A program made the translations under genes and the position numbers. Shown piece by piece: positions 63,881 to 64,000 of a stretch of 64,000 bases of DNA. Within the stretch, counting starts at the first letter, position 1; every line of letters begins with the position of its first letter. Location: NCBI RefSeq assembly GCF_022549695.1, contig NZ_JAKZGS010000010.1:83545-147544 (forward strand). Reading direction: 5' to 3'. The notes below the pieces were generated by a model, which searched no databases, was not told the origin of the DNA, and worked only from the letters and a program-made list of their open reading frames with translations. Source of the stretch: Belliella calami. Lineage in GTDB: Bacteria > Bacteroidota > Bacteroidia > Cytophagales > Cyclobacteriaceae.

Positions 63881-64000
63881 CAAGTTGATAGTCAAAAACT
63901 TAAAGATTTTAGATTTTTATTCTAAGCCATAAGTAAGTGTCAACTTGTTGATTCTTTAGAATTTGTTTCCATCTTGCAACTTCCTCTAAGGATAGGTCAC

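Overview
The window looks like a chromosome segment from a Bacteroidota bacterium, most likely a marine or soil member of the Cytophagales/Cyclobacteriaceae. The evidence is AT-rich DNA, many lipoproteins with short signal peptides, a GldJ gliding-motility lipoprotein, LytS/LytTR signalling, a SusD tail remnant, and TAnnTTTG-type -7 boxes. Species cannot be fixed from the sequence alone. No rRNA, tRNA or CRISPR array was seen.

Region 1 (1-41.7 kb) is a pectin/rhamnogalacturonan and L-rhamnose locus. Leftward genes 1-13762 encode a fasciclin lipoprotein (cut by the window edge), a PL22-like oligogalacturonate lyase, a GH28 polygalacturonase, a GH105 unsaturated-uronyl hydrolase, a six-hairpin enzyme of unassigned family, a DUF4861 protein and a large DUF4450 protein. 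A 33-codon SusD C-terminus with its terminator survives at 13838-13988, so an importer pair seems to have been lost here. Around it lie a second GH105, a GH43, a GH2, a GH106 rhamnosidase, a GH31 and an esterase. The cytoplasmic part is rhamnose mutarotase (rhaM), rhamnose isomerase (rhaI), an FGGY rhamnulokinase and a bifunctional rhamnulose-1-phosphate aldolase/lactaldehyde dehydrogenase. A GntR-type regulator, an NCS1-family permease and lutABC complete it. Rhamnose would become DHAP plus L-lactate, and lutABC would oxidise the lactate to pyruvate.

A dyad-like motif (about AACTTCCTGTACTTTC) occurs at ten intergenic places in this region. It often lies 48-54 bp upstream of a start codon, including lutA, the permease, the aldolase gene, GH105 and the DUF4450 gene. 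It is the best candidate for the operator of the GntR-type regulator and ties the locus into one regulon. A HTH/Doc toxin-antitoxin-like pair (16653-18192) and a wrecked HTH-Fic gene (32826-33033) interrupt the locus.

Region 2 (41.8-51.2 kb) is accessory. It lies between two direct, 97%-identical 148-bp elements and holds gene ruins (including a Vsr-like endonuclease tail), an Mrr-type endonuclease, an Eco47II-like restriction-modification pair whose methyltransferase has an N-terminal helix-turn-helix, two small lipoproteins, a LytS/LytTR two-component system, a secreted protein of unknown function and a CPBP protease.

Region 3 (51.5-63.7 kb) is an ABC ATPase with a tiny membrane partner, a secreted protein, then core genes: an S9 peptidase, gldJ, mfd, a cytochrome-oxidase subunit III-like protein and hflK-hflC.

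The intergenic DNA is unusually rich in small repeats: two related families of 148-149 bp elements with inverted ends, three-hairpin REP-like units whose stems change while linkers stay similar, tandem TGTG/CACA hairpins, and about 20-bp GC-rich palindromes that appear to have been inserted into one copy of a longer repeat.
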